From NCBI GenBank assembly GCA_012032475.1, contig JAAUSY010000020.1, forward strand, positions 1 through 39,261: 39,261 bases of DNA. The letters run 5' to 3'. This DNA comes from Chloroflexaceae bacterium. GTDB lineage: Bacteria; Chloroflexota; Chloroflexia; Chloroflexales; Chloroflexaceae. Shown in pieces: positions 1 to 8,482 of this stretch (within the stretch, counting starts at the first letter, position 1; every line of letters starts with the position of its first letter). The notes beneath the pieces were generated by a model. The model was given only the letters and a program-made list of their open reading frames with translations. It did not search any database and was not told the origin of the DNA. A program made the translations under genes and the position numbers.

Positions 1-184
1 CCCGCAGTGCAACCGCCCGCCCAGATACCCGCCACGGGTCCATCGGGCGCAGGTCATCACCGCCCGCGGCGGGGAAACATCAACGCTATCAGCAGTCGGC
101 ATTGCTCCCATTCTGATGGGGAATGCACGATTTCGCGATGGTTTTGGTAACTGTGGCTGATCCAGGAACAGGAGCACCCATGAC
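1..184 (+). other. Left edge, no assignable gene
   Basis: Two plus-strand frames are open from the window edge, to a TAA near 150 and a TGA near 154. One of them may be the tail of a gene cut by the edge, but neither tail is recognisable. An AGGAG at 170-174 is the likely ribosome binding site of the gene starting at 185. Confidence 0.2.
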
Positions 185-565
185 ATGAGCATGAGCGAAC
201 GGGAGGACGAAGCGCCAGAATTACCGCCCGGCCCGGAACCGCAAAGGCTGCGGCCTTCGCTCTTTGAGCGCCGGGCGGACGTTGAGGAGCCGCCAACCCC
301 CCGCCGTTCGCTCTTTGACCGTACGACCGGTCATCGTACCCCGCCTCCGTCTCCGGCCCGGCCCCCGCTGTTTCGCCGCCAGACGGGCAGCGCCCGCCTG
401 CCCCGCACCCTCAGCCGACGGAAGATGACCCGCCTTTTCCTGACCCGCCACCAGCTCCATCCAGGCCGGCCACTTCCCCGTCCGGTCGCTCGTCCGGTCG
501 CTCGTCCGGTCGCCCGTCCAGGCCGCCCCCGGAAAACCGCTCTTCGACCTGACCGAGGAGGATGA
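185..565 (+). CDS. N-terminal part of the frame-broken membrane-anchored cell-wall protein
   Basis: This Arg/Pro-rich low-complexity reading frame starts at ATG 185, ten bases after AGGAG. It carries a repeated short motif: PSLFERR, RRSLFDR and PPLFRRQ. The same motif continues in a different frame just downstream (KPLFDLTEED near 534-563, then RRDLFDTE near 732-755) and leads without a stop into the transmembrane and cell-wall domains of the 645-1970 gene. I infer that both pieces are one gene with at least one frame change between about 390 and 545. One route passes through frame 1 (reading RPPAPHPQPTEDDPP from 391) and needs two single-base losses, near 385-400 and 525-533. A direct change from this frame to the downstream one is also possible. 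The function of the tail is unknown; as the part before the membrane segment it would be cytoplasmic. Only the first 70 or so codons of this frame are likely to be translated as shown. Confidence 0.55.
   Translation: MSMSEREDEAPELPPGPEPQRLRPSLFERRADVEEPPTPRRSLFDRTTGHRTPPPSPARPPLFRRQTGSARLPRTLSRRKMTRLFLTRHQLHPGRPLPRPVARPVARPVARPGRPRKTALRPDRGG
481..516 (+). repeat. 12-bp tandem repeat, 3 copies
   Basis: The unit TCCGGTCGCTCG is present three times in a row; the third copy has one mismatch. It lies in the low-complexity part of the 185-1970 gene. Twelve bases is a multiple of three, so changes in copy number would not shift the frame. Confidence 0.8.
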
Positions 566-644
566 CCGGCCTGCCCGCCGGTCCCCGACGGCTCCGCTCC
601 GCACCCGCACGGGGCAAAGCCACGCCCACGAGGCCGATGAAGAG

Positions 645-1970
645 GTGCTGGCCCGGCCTCCCCGGCTGCGCCCAACCCCGTCCCGTCCTCACAGCGAAGA
701 CCGCGAAGACGACGAAGAGCGCCCGTCGTTGAGACGCGACCTCTTTGATACGGAGATGGCGCTTCGCCAGGCCGAATATCTGGCGGCCTGCGATGCCAGA
801 CCCTACCCCCGGCTGCGACGGAGCCGGGAGCGTGCGCCGCACCGGCCACCGGCATGGTTCCACCACCCGCTCTTCCTGCTGCTGGTCTCGCTGGTGAGCA
901 TCGCTATCCTGGTGCGCTTCTGGCCGGCGGACCGTTCCTCACAGATGGCCCGCTGGTTGGGGCCTATCGGGCAGGTTTTGCGCTTCCCGATACCGTTCCT
1001 GAACCCTCCGCCGCGCCCCGTTGGAGACTACCACCTGCGCGGCTCCCCCAGTCTGGCAGCCGAGGATATTGACGTGATTCTGACAACCTATGGTTCACCG
1101 GCGGCAGGCACCGGCCAGGCGTGGGTAGACCTGGGCCGCGCCTATGATATTGACCCGGCCTATGCGCTGGCCTTCTTCATTCACGAGAGCACCGCCGGCA
1201 CCCACCCGAACTGGGCGGGACTGAAACCCGATGGCACCACCACCCACAATATTGGCAACATCATCTGTGCGGGCTACCAGCACTGCTTCGGGCGGTTCCG
1301 CGACTATGCCTCGTGGGAGGAGGGAATTGAGGATTGGTACCGGCTGATTGATGTTGAGTATATCAAAGGGCGCGGCACCGAAACCGTGGATGAGATTATC
1401 CCTATCTACGCTCCTTCCTTTGAGAACGATGTGAACGCCTATGTGGGGATCATCAAGCGCCTGGTGGACTCGTGGCGGTCGGAAGCACTGGCCGGGCAGG
1501 GGTGGGACGGGCATAGTCTTGTTCCGACGGGCAATCCTTTGAACGACCCTCGCACTGTGATGACCCAGGGCTACGGGGTGGGCACGCACGCGCCGGCGTC
1601 GGTCTGGGGGGCCATAGACCTGGCGATTGACAGCGACCATGATGGACAGGCAGACCCGGAAGGGAGTTGGGGCGTGCCGGTGCATGCGACCCACAGCGGG
1701 GTTGTCAAAACGACCCGCAATTCCTGGCCGGCGGGCAACCATGTCTGGGTTATCAACCAGGCCTATAAGACGGGCTACGCGCACCTGCAAGATTTTGCCG
1801 TGGTAGATGGGCAAATTGTTCGGCCCGGCGAGGTCATCGGCTCGCTTGGCTCCACCGGCCAGTCTTCGGGGCCGCACCTGGACTACCAGGTATGGCACTG
1901 GCAGGATGAAGCCTGGGTCAACCAGAACCCGCTGAACTTTGGAACCCTGGACCTGGACCTGGACCGGTGA
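645..1970 (+). CDS. Membrane-anchored glucosaminidase-like / degenerate M23 (LytM) protein
   Basis: This is the main body of the gene that probably begins at 185; the GTG at 645 has no convincing ribosome site. Numbering from that GTG: an Arg-rich cytoplasmic tail (1-73), one membrane segment (about 75-94), a GH73/lysozyme-like domain (about 135-280) with a likely catalytic Glu181 in FFIHEST, and a C-terminal M23/LytM-like domain (about 300-432). The membrane topology places both domains outside the cell, acting on or binding peptidoglycan. The M23 zinc site is degenerate: the first His of HxxxD is Trp321 (WGAID, Asp325 kept), and the HxH motif reads H411-L-D413, while His380 (YAHL) is kept. 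Directly after Asp325 comes DSDHDGQADPE (329-339), an EF-hand/dockerin-type calcium loop. Endopeptidase activity is therefore doubtful and a binding or activator role (EnvC/NlpD-like) is possible. The glucosaminidase call is by fold pattern and is less certain. Confidence 0.75.
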   Translation: MLARPPRLRPTPSRPHSEDREDDEERPSLRRDLFDTEMALRQAEYLAACDARPYPRLRRSRERAPHRPPAWFHHPLFLLLVSLVSIAILVRFWPADRSSQMARWLGPIGQVLRFPIPFLNPPPRPVGDYHLRGSPSLAAEDIDVILTTYGSPAAGTGQAWVDLGRAYDIDPAYALAFFIHESTAGTHPNWAGLKPDGTTTHNIGNIICAGYQHCFGRFRDYASWEEGIEDWYRLIDVEYIKGRGTETVDEIIPIYAPSFENDVNAYVGIIKRLVDSWRSEALAGQGWDGHSLVPTGNPLNDPRTVMTQGYGVGTHAPASVWGAIDLAIDSDHDGQADPEGSWGVPVHATHSGVVKTTRNSWPAGNHVWVINQAYKTGYAHLQDFAVVDGQIVRPGEVIGSLGSTGQSSGPHLDYQVWHWQDEAWVNQNPLNFGTLDLDLDR

Positions 1971-1980
1971 GGCCAGTGGT

Positions 1981-2033
1981 GAGTAACGTGTGACGCTGAC
2001 GTGTGACGTGTGACGTGTGCCCCGTGACCCGTG
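1981..2033. repeat. GTGACGTGT-type short intergenic repeat
   Basis: The intergenic stretch after 1970 contains overlapping copies of TGACGTG with GTGACC variants. The rest of the gap (to 2168) holds CTGCAACCATG twice (about 2060-2082) and the GAGGAG ribosome site of the next gene. Related wording recurs in other gaps of the window. Confidence 0.6.
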
Positions 2034-2168
2034 TCTGTCGTCGTGGGAAAATCCCCTTGCTGCAACCATGCTCTGCAACCATGTCCCCCTCATCTTCGTC
2101 GTATGCAGCAAGAACGAACCAGAAGAGGCGAAACGAAGAAACGTTCGTGAGCGACGAGGAGTGATGAT

Positions 2169-2876
2169 ATGCAGACACGTCTGACACGCAGCAGGACCGA
2201 ATCCATCATTGGCGGCGTTTGCGGGGGATTGGGCGAATACTTTGGCGTTGACCCGGTGATGGTGCGCTTCATTTTTGTGCTGGTCACCTTCACCAGTGGG
2301 CTTGGGCTTCCCGTCTATCTGTTGCTCTGGGTGCTCATGCCGCGACAGAGCCAGGCAACGGCTTCTCCCGCACCACAGGTGGGGGGGGCGGAGGGGCACC
2401 CCTCGCTGGAACCGGAGCAGGTGCGGGTTCCCCCGGTGGTTCCCTATGCGCAATACCCGCGGGCAGCTCCGCCAGAGGTGTGGACTGCTTCCCAGGCGAT
2501 GCCTCCGTATGTGGCTCCGGCGGACCCTGGCGTGCTCCAGGCCGGTTGGCCGGAAGTTCCATCAACCGGAAAAACGATCCGGCTGGAGAAGCCTTCGCCC
2601 TTCGCCCATGACGCCGATTTTGCCCATACCGGCGGGGCAGCCAACCAGGCCGGGTATCCGATGGGGCAGGGGCAGGAGGCGGGTTCGTACGAAACCTGTA
2701 CGTCCCCCTCTCATTCGCGCCCCCGCGACTGGCGCAAGCTCGGCCTTATTCTCATTGGCCTGGGGGCTTTGATTATCGTCAATCACTTCGTCAGCATGGC
2801 CTACATCTTCCCATCCCTGTTGATCATTGCAGGCATCATGTTGTTACGACGAAGCCGGCCAACGACCACCCGCTGA
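2169..2876 (+). CDS. PspC domain-containing membrane protein
   Basis: The first 60 residues are a classic PspC domain: TRSRTESIIGGVCGGLGEYF, then a hydrophobic segment (FIFVLVTFTSGLGLPVYLLLWVLMP). A Pro/Ala-rich linker of about 120 residues follows. The C-terminus has two short hydrophobic stretches (LGLILIGLGALIIV and IFPSLLIIAGIMLL) like those in LiaF/DUF5668-type proteins. PspC proteins sense or relay envelope stress, and PspC domains also occur at the N-terminus of some sensor kinases. Here a NarL-type kinase/regulator pair lies convergently next door (2901-5071), which could be a functional partner, but that is inference. ATG 2169 is preceded by GAGGAG at a good distance. Confidence 0.85.
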   Translation: MQTRLTRSRTESIIGGVCGGLGEYFGVDPVMVRFIFVLVTFTSGLGLPVYLLLWVLMPRQSQATASPAPQVGGAEGHPSLEPEQVRVPPVVPYAQYPRAAPPEVWTASQAMPPYVAPADPGVLQAGWPEVPSTGKTIRLEKPSPFAHDADFAHTGGAANQAGYPMGQGQEAGSYETCTSPSHSRPRDWRKLGLILIGLGALIIVNHFVSMAYIFPSLLIIAGIMLLRRSRPTTTR

Positions 2877-2885
2877 AGCGGGTGG
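2866..2885. terminator. Bidirectional hairpin terminator between convergent genes
   Basis: CCACCCGCT and AGCGGGTGG form a perfect 9-bp inverted repeat around a GA centre. It covers the stop codon of the PspC gene and lies 16 bases from the end of the convergent regulator gene. There is no long T-run on either side. Confidence 0.6.
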
Positions 2886-2900
2886 AGGAAGCGCCACGAC

Positions 2901-3584
2901 TTATGAATGCACCAACCCAAGCTCGACAGCCCGCACGGCGGCCTGGGTGCGGTCGGAAACGTTGAGCTTGGCAATGATGTGCTGAACATGCACCTTGACC
3001 GTCCCGGCACTGATAATCAGGTTTTGCGCTATCTGCCGGTTGGTCTGCCCCTGGGCCAGCAGACGGAGCACCTCAAGCTCCCGCGGGGTCAGCGGTTCGG
3101 TCAGTGCCTCTTCACGCCTCATCTCACCGGACATAGATTGGAGCAGGCGTTGGGTCAGGTCGGTATTCAAAAACGACTCGCCCTGCAACACATGCCGAAT
3201 GGCCGTAAGTAATTCTCGCCGGCTGGTGTCTTTGAGCAGGTAGCCTGCGGCTCCCGCCCGGATGGCCGATATCAGGTAGTCGGAATTTTCGTGCATCGTC
3301 ACAATGATGACACTGATTTCCGGGCACAGCTGCTTGACGGCCCGCGTGGTTTCCAACCCGTCCATCCCAGGCATACGCACGTCTATCAGGGCCAGGTCCG
3401 GGCGCAAGGTGCGGCAAAGCTCCAGGGCTTCGGTCCCGTCGGCGGCCTCCCCCACGACCTCCAGTCCCCGTTCTCCTTCCAGCATACTGCGAAGCCCGGC
3501 CCGGGCCAATTCGTGGTCGTCGGCTATCACCAGCCGGGCCGGGCCATCCGGTCGTTTCGATGCAAAAGGCGATACCGCATTCAT
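2901..3584 (-). CDS. NarL/LuxR-family response regulator
   Basis: This 227-residue two-domain regulator has a receiver domain at about 17-135: acidic pair Asp22-Asp23, phosphoacceptor Asp68 in LALIDVRMPGMDG, Thr in VTMHE, Lys in LLKDTS. A LuxR-type helix-turn-helix follows at about 160-225 (LTPRELEVLRLLAQGQTNRQIA, then GTVKVHVQHIIAKLNVSDRTQA). It should bind DNA as a dimer when phosphorylated. Its ATG overlaps the stop of the upstream HisKA_3 kinase by four bases (ATGA, 3581-3584), so the two are translationally coupled and very likely a cognate pair. Targets cannot be read from the sequence; the convergent PspC gene is one candidate. Confidence 0.93.
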   Translation of the reverse strand: MNAVSPFASKRPDGPARLVIADDHELARAGLRSMLEGERGLEVVGEAADGTEALELCRTLRPDLALIDVRMPGMDGLETTRAVKQLCPEISVIIVTMHENSDYLISAIRAGAAGYLLKDTSRRELLTAIRHVLQGESFLNTDLTQRLLQSMSGEMRREEALTEPLTPRELEVLRLLAQGQTNRQIAQNLIISAGTVKVHVQHIIAKLNVSDRTQAAVRAVELGLVHS

Positions 3585-5071
3585 CTCTCTGGCGTCTCCT
3601 TTCCTTCTTCCAACCCCACCAGGGAGGCTTCGGCAACAATCAGGGTGCCCATCCCTGGGTGGCTATCTACGGAGAGGGTTCCCCCCAGAAGCGCCATGCG
3701 TTCCTGCATGCCGAGCAACCCGATACGCTCGCCCGGTCCGCTGCCTTCCAGTTGGTACGATGGGTCAAAGCCGCACCCCCAGTCCTGCACTTCGAGGCGG
3801 ATGGTGTGTTCCTGGCAGAACAACCCCAGGCGTACCCGGGTCGTTCGGGCGTGTTTACGGATGTTGTTCAGGGCTTCCTGGGCGATGCGAAAGAACGTGG
3901 TCTCGATGGACGGGGGCAACCGTTCCCACAGTGAGGCTTCTTCGTAGGTGATACTCCACCCTTCGGCCCGCAGCGTCTCCACCTCCAGGCGCAGCGCACT
4001 TGCCAGGCCAAAATCGTCCAGCACGGTCGGGCGCAGCCCGGCAATGACATGGCGGGCTTCTTTGACCACACGCTGCGACAACTCCAGCGCCCGGCTGAGC
4101 ACCTGCCGGCTCCGCTCCGAGCGCGGGCGATAGAGACTGGCGAAGGTTTGCCAGTGCTGGTGCGCACTGGACGCGACCTGGGCCAGTCCGTCGTGCAGTT
4201 CATAGGCCACCCGGCGGCGCTCCTCCTCTTGCGAAACCAGCAGCTTTTCGACCAGGTCGTGAAGCCGCCGCTCGCGCTCGGCGAGTTCCTGCATCAGGCG
4301 CATATTCTCACACTCGGCCCGCTTCCGTTCGGTGATATCCCGCACAATGATCTGGGCCGTGGGCGCATCGTTCCAGAGCATATAGCCCGCGTGGACCTCG
4401 ACCGGCACGGTAGTTCCGTCGGAGCATTGCAGCACGATTTCGAGGCACACCGCCTGGGAAGGGGTGGAAATCACGCGCCTCAGTCCATCCATACAATGGG
4501 CTTCGTGGTCGCACACCACGAAGGTCAGCAGGTTCTGCCCCATCACCGTTTCTCGGTTCTCCGCCCGGAGCAGGCGCACCATCGAGGGGTTCGCCAGATG
4601 GATGTTCCCGGCCGCATCCACAATCAGGATACCATCCGGGGAAAGCTCGATCAACTGCTGGAACCTGGTTCGCTCGTTCATCAGGCGGCGGTAGCGGTTG
4701 AGCCGCGTAATCGTCCGCACCCGCATGCGCAGTTCGGCCCGGTCGAAGGGCTTCGAGATGAAATCATCGGCTCCTGCTGCCAACCCCTCCAGGCGCGACT
4801 CGCGGTCATCAAGTGCGGTAATCATCATGATGGGGATTTCGGCCAGGCAGGAGTTGGCCCGCAGGTGGCGACACACCTCGAACCCATCCATGTAGGGCAT
4901 CATCACATCCAGGAGGATGAGGTCCAGGTGAACTTTCGCCGCTTTCTCGATGGCGTCCGGGCCGCTGCTGGAGAAGTAGAGCTGGTAGTTTTCTGGCGAT
5001 AGCAACGCCTCCAGCGTCTTGAGACCCTGGGGGGAATCATCAACGATTAAAATGGCACTGCGATATTCCAT
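3581..5071 (-). CDS. REC-PAS-HisKA_3 sensor kinase (NarX/DegS-type output)
   Basis: This 496-residue soluble kinase has an N-terminal receiver domain (about 6-125, phosphoacceptor Asp55 in LILLDVMMPYMDG), a PAS domain (about 135-250), a short coiled segment, and a HisKA_3 dimerisation domain with His293 in RRRVAYELHDGLAQ. A HATPase_c domain completes it: N-box QEALNNIRKHA around Asn403, G1 DWGCGF, G2 GLLGMQER. There are no membrane segments, so it is cytoplasmic and takes input both from PAS and from phosphotransfer to its own REC. It overlaps the NarL-type regulator by ATGA and begins 15 bases after the upstream hybrid kinase ends. This suggests a relay in which the hybrid kinase feeds this REC. 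The REC and following linker closely resemble those of the protein encoded at 8483-10047, pointing to module duplication. Confidence 0.92.
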   Translation of the reverse strand: MEYRSAILIVDDSPQGLKTLEALLSPENYQLYFSSSGPDAIEKAAKVHLDLILLDVMMPYMDGFEVCRHLRANSCLAEIPIMMITALDDRESRLEGLAAGADDFISKPFDRAELRMRVRTITRLNRYRRLMNERTRFQQLIELSPDGILIVDAAGNIHLANPSMVRLLRAENRETVMGQNLLTFVVCDHEAHCMDGLRRVISTPSQAVCLEIVLQCSDGTTVPVEVHAGYMLWNDAPTAQIIVRDITERKRAECENMRLMQELAERERRLHDLVEKLLVSQEEERRRVAYELHDGLAQVASSAHQHWQTFASLYRPRSERSRQVLSRALELSQRVVKEARHVIAGLRPTVLDDFGLASALRLEVETLRAEGWSITYEEASLWERLPPSIETTFFRIAQEALNNIRKHARTTRVRLGLFCQEHTIRLEVQDWGCGFDPSYQLEGSGPGERIGLLGMQERMALLGGTLSVDSHPGMGTLIVAEASLVGLEEGKETPER

Positions 5072-5086
5072 AAACTCGATTTTGTT

Positions 5087-8000
5087 CTATGCAACAGGCG
5101 TTGGTTCGAGATAGCGCTCAATCGTTTGCATCAACTGCTTCAAGCTCACCGGCTTGCTCATATAGTCGTTGGCCCCCGCCTCCAGACACTGTTCGCGGTC
5201 ACCCGTCATTGCCAGCGCGGTCAGCGCAATGATCGGGATATCCGCCAGGTCGGGGATAGCGCGGATGTGGCGCGTTGCCTCCAACCCGTCCATCCCCGGC
5301 ATCTGAATGTCCATGAGGATGAGGTCCGGGCGTTCCCGCCGAACCCGCTCGATGGCTTCAACCCCGTTGTAGGCCACGTTCACGCGGTACCCTTTGCTCT
5401 CCAGGTACTCGCTCATCATGATCAGGCTGGTTTCGTTATCTTCGGCCAGCAGAATCAGCCGTTCGGGCGGGGCCGCCTCGGCCTGATGTTCCGGGGAGGC
5501 CATGGGCAAGCGACTGGGGATGTTCCCGTCGCGTCCGGTCACGTTCGCGCTCCCGTCCCCTCCTGGTTGAAGCATCTCCGGGCTGATACGCTGGAGCATC
5601 GCCCGAAAATGCTGGCGGGTCACCGGTTTCACCAGGTAGCCGGCGGCTCCCAGTTTCAGCCCGCGGGATGGTTCATCCACCACCGAAATGATCAATACGG
5701 GGATGTGGTGGGTGCGGGCGTCGGCTTTGAGGGCCGTGAGGATATCCCAACCCGATGCATCAGGAAGGAGGATGTCCAGGATAATCAGGTCTGGCTGCAT
5801 CTCCACCACCTGGTCAAGAATGTGCCGGCCATTTCGGTAGACGGTCGTTGCGATTGCCAGTTCGCCCAGGTAGCGGATAATCTGCTCCGCCGCACTGGGC
5901 GAGTCTTCGACGATGAGGGCCCAACGGATGGCGGGCAAGTGCCTGACCCCGGCGCTCCCATCCCGCGGTAGCTCATTGGTCCTGGTTGCGGCGATTGATG
6001 TGGGAGCGGGGAGCGCTGGCGTCTCGTCTGGCTTCGCTGCTTGCCAGGGCAGCGAAACCGTGAAGCGGCTCCCCTTCCCCACCTCGCTCTCGACGGCCAC
6101 ACTCCCCCCGTGCATCTCGGTCAGGCGGGCGACCAGCGCCAACCCCAACCCCGTGCCTTCGTGGTGGCGGTTCAGGCCGCTGTCAAGCTGCACGAAAGGC
6201 TCGAACAGGTGGGGCATTTCCTCCTGGCCTATCCCGATGCCCGTGTCCCAGACGACAAACTGCACCGACTGGTGCTCGGCCTGTCCAATGACTTCCAGCC
6301 CCACCTTTCCTCCATCCGGGGTAAACTTGACCGCATTCGAGAGCAGGTTGACCAGGATTTGCTTCAGGCGGCGTTCGTCGGCCTGGATGCGGATAACCCC
6401 GTGGTCAATCGTCTGAGACAGCCGCAATCCCTTCTTGTGCGCCTGGCTCCGGATGAGTTGCAAGCTCGTCTGGCAGATGCTTTCGACCGAAACCGGGCCA
6501 GGTTCCAGCTCGGTCTTGCCGGCCTCGATTTTCGAAAGGTCCAGGATATCGTTAATCAGCGCCAGCAGGTGGCGTCCGCTTTCCTCAATACTGTGCAGCG
6601 ACGAGCGTTGTTTGTCGTTGAGCGGCCCGAAGACTTCTTCCTGCAAGACTTCGGACAGCCCCAGAATGGCGTTGAGGGGGGTCCGAAGTTCGTGGCTCAT
6701 ATTCGCCAGAAACTCATCTTTCAGGCGGGCGGCCCGCGCCAGTTTCGCGTTGGCAATCTTCAGGTCCCTGGTCTGCTCGTCCACCTGCCGCGCCAGTATA
6801 TCCTTCTGGTGGGCAAGGGCCGCCTGCGACCGGGACAGTTCTGCGGTGCGTTCCACTACCCGCTGCTCAAGTTCGTTACGCGCCTGGCGCAGGGCTTCTT
6901 CAGCCTGCCGGCGCTTTGTCACATCGTGCAGCGACCCGACAATCTCAACCGGTTTCCCTCTGGTGTCGCGTATCAGCCGGAGGTGGTTTTCCACCCACCG
7001 GTATTCCCCGTCTCCGTGCAAAAAGCGGTATTCATGGGTGTGGTGTCCCCGCTCAAACAGCAGCGCGAGTTCGCCGAAAATCCGCGGGGCATCCTCCGGG
7101 TGAATGTGGCTGGCCCAGAACTGCGAATCCCCGGTAAGCTGGTTGGCCGTGTGACCGAATACATCAGGGACATTGGGGCTGATAAACGTTGCTCCGTAAT
7201 CGCCCCCGGCCCGGCAGCTAAAGATGACCACCGGCCCGGTGCTCACCAGGTAATTCAACCGCGCTTCGCTCTTCCACAACGCTTCGTCGCGCTGCTGAAG
7301 GGCTTCGGCCATCTGGTCAATGCTGGAGGCCAGTTGTTCCAGTTCTCCGGTCGCATTCGTCACCCCGGTGCGCGTTTGTAGGTCTCCGGTAGCGAGCCGG
7401 TGGGTAGTGTGCATGAGCCTGGTGATGGGACGAACGAGAAAGGCATCGCCTCCGACCCAGGCCGCAGCAAAAGTGAGCAGCATCACCAGCGCCAGGGTCA
7501 TCAGGTTGCGAACCAGTATCCTCCGCGACTCCGCAAAGGCAACCTCGGTGGGTATCCCGATCATCATGAAGACCTTGCTCCCGCTTGAGGTGTTGCGGAC
7601 CGTGGTGAACGCAAACAGGCGGGAAACCCCGTCCAGCCCAACTTCCCTGGTGGTTCCTTCGTCTCCCTGCGCCAGGATACGCTGGATGATGGGCATACTT
7701 CCGACTTCTTTGCCAACCCAGGTATCCCCGTTGGGGTAGCGACCCAGGATGGTCCCTTGCTGGTCGCCCATCTCAAACGCGGTGAAGGTCGAGCCAGATG
7801 GCATATCCACACTGGTCGCCAGGTGCTCAAACCAGGCCAGGTCGAGGCTGGCAATCACCACGGCCTGGACCTGCCCTCCTGCATCCAGGCTGGGGTAGGC
7901 AAAAGCAATGATGGCTTTGCCCGTCTTTCGCCCGATGAGGTAATCACTGACGGTAAAATCGCGGGTCGCCAGCACTTGCCTGAAATAGTCTCGATCTCCG

Positions 8001-8368
8001 ACATTGATACCGGTGTTCGGAAGACTGGTGCAAAAAGGGTCCCCATTGGGATAGACCGCCGAGATACCCGTGTATTCTGGAAACTGGGGGCGGAGGTCGG
8101 TCATGATATGGGTGCATGTCTCAACATCATGGTCGCGCACGGAAGGGAGTTGGGCCAGGGCCACCAGAAGCTGGCGGGCCTTTTGCACCTGGGTTTGCTG
8201 TTCAGCGGCGGCCAGCCGGGTGAGCCGCAAGGCTTCGTTCTGGACCTGGTTGGCGAACAGGTGTTCCTGTTCGATCCCCGTGATGAACACCAGCACCAGC
8301 GAGGGAACAATAGCCAGCAGCACCAGGGCAAACAGGCGGGTTCGGAGGCTGAAAAGCATGTTCGTCAT
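5087..8368 (-). CDS. CACHE-HAMP-PAS hybrid sensor histidine kinase with two receiver domains
   Basis: This is a 1093-residue membrane hybrid kinase. Membrane segment 1 is at about 11-30. An extracytoplasmic double-CACHE-like sensor follows (about 35-280; YPNGDPFC, RDYFRQVLATRDFTVSDYLIGRKTGK). Then come membrane segment 2 (about 287-310), HAMP (about 310-365), a PAS/PAC domain (about 375-490), HisKA with canonical FLANMSHELRTPLNAILG, HATPase_c (GTGLGLALV), and two receiver domains. The first receiver has acceptor Asp in LIILDILLPDASG and the second in LILMDIQMPGMDG. CACHE domains of this type bind small extracellular ligands such as amino or carboxylic acids; the ligand here cannot be named. 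No HPt domain is visible. The kinase core is a near paralogue of the one encoded at 10170-13868. ATG 8368 lies downstream of a 114-base gap after the kinase gene ending at 8483. Confidence 0.92.
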   Translation of the reverse strand: MTNMLFSLRTRLFALVLLAIVPSLVLVFITGIEQEHLFANQVQNEALRLTRLAAAEQQTQVQKARQLLVALAQLPSVRDHDVETCTHIMTDLRPQFPEYTGISAVYPNGDPFCTSLPNTGINVGDRDYFRQVLATRDFTVSDYLIGRKTGKAIIAFAYPSLDAGGQVQAVVIASLDLAWFEHLATSVDMPSGSTFTAFEMGDQQGTILGRYPNGDTWVGKEVGSMPIIQRILAQGDEGTTREVGLDGVSRLFAFTTVRNTSSGSKVFMMIGIPTEVAFAESRRILVRNLMTLALVMLLTFAAAWVGGDAFLVRPITRLMHTTHRLATGDLQTRTGVTNATGELEQLASSIDQMAEALQQRDEALWKSEARLNYLVSTGPVVIFSCRAGGDYGATFISPNVPDVFGHTANQLTGDSQFWASHIHPEDAPRIFGELALLFERGHHTHEYRFLHGDGEYRWVENHLRLIRDTRGKPVEIVGSLHDVTKRRQAEEALRQARNELEQRVVERTAELSRSQAALAHQKDILARQVDEQTRDLKIANAKLARAARLKDEFLANMSHELRTPLNAILGLSEVLQEEVFGPLNDKQRSSLHSIEESGRHLLALINDILDLSKIEAGKTELEPGPVSVESICQTSLQLIRSQAHKKGLRLSQTIDHGVIRIQADERRLKQILVNLLSNAVKFTPDGGKVGLEVIGQAEHQSVQFVVWDTGIGIGQEEMPHLFEPFVQLDSGLNRHHEGTGLGLALVARLTEMHGGSVAVESEVGKGSRFTVSLPWQAAKPDETPALPAPTSIAATRTNELPRDGSAGVRHLPAIRWALIVEDSPSAAEQIIRYLGELAIATTVYRNGRHILDQVVEMQPDLIILDILLPDASGWDILTALKADARTHHIPVLIISVVDEPSRGLKLGAAGYLVKPVTRQHFRAMLQRISPEMLQPGGDGSANVTGRDGNIPSRLPMASPEHQAEAAPPERLILLAEDNETSLIMMSEYLESKGYRVNVAYNGVEAIERVRRERPDLILMDIQMPGMDGLEATRHIRAIPDLADIPIIALTALAMTGDREQCLEAGANDYMSKPVSLKQLMQTIERYLEPTPVA

Positions 8369-8462
8369 ACCAAAAGCACCCCCGTGCTTGATATCCGCGG
8401 TTGGTTCCTCGTGGCTCGTGACTCGGAGAGGCGCACCACTCCGTGCCCCTCTTCTATCATAC

Positions 8463-8475
8463 CACCCTTCGGGTG
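8463..8475 (-). terminator. Short hairpin after the REC-PAS kinase gene
   Basis: CACCC-TTC-GGGTG forms a 5-bp stem eight bases past the inferred stop at 8483. There is no T-run, so termination is only possible, not shown. Confidence 0.25.
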
Positions 8476-8482
8476 ATGGTGT

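Noticed and set aside
481-516. Possible iteron array or origin
   Set aside because: Three contiguous 12-base units lie inside a low-complexity coding region; no replication gene or AT-rich element is nearby.
1095-2453. Minus-strand open frame of 452 codons
   Set aside because: It runs antisense through the M23 gene, the repeat-filled gap and the PspC gene, and has no domain.
6041-7381. Long plus-strand open frame of 446 codons
   Set aside because: It lies entirely antisense to the hybrid kinase, whose domains are unmistakable. Its protein has no recognisable motif. High third-position GC in the real gene opens such frames.
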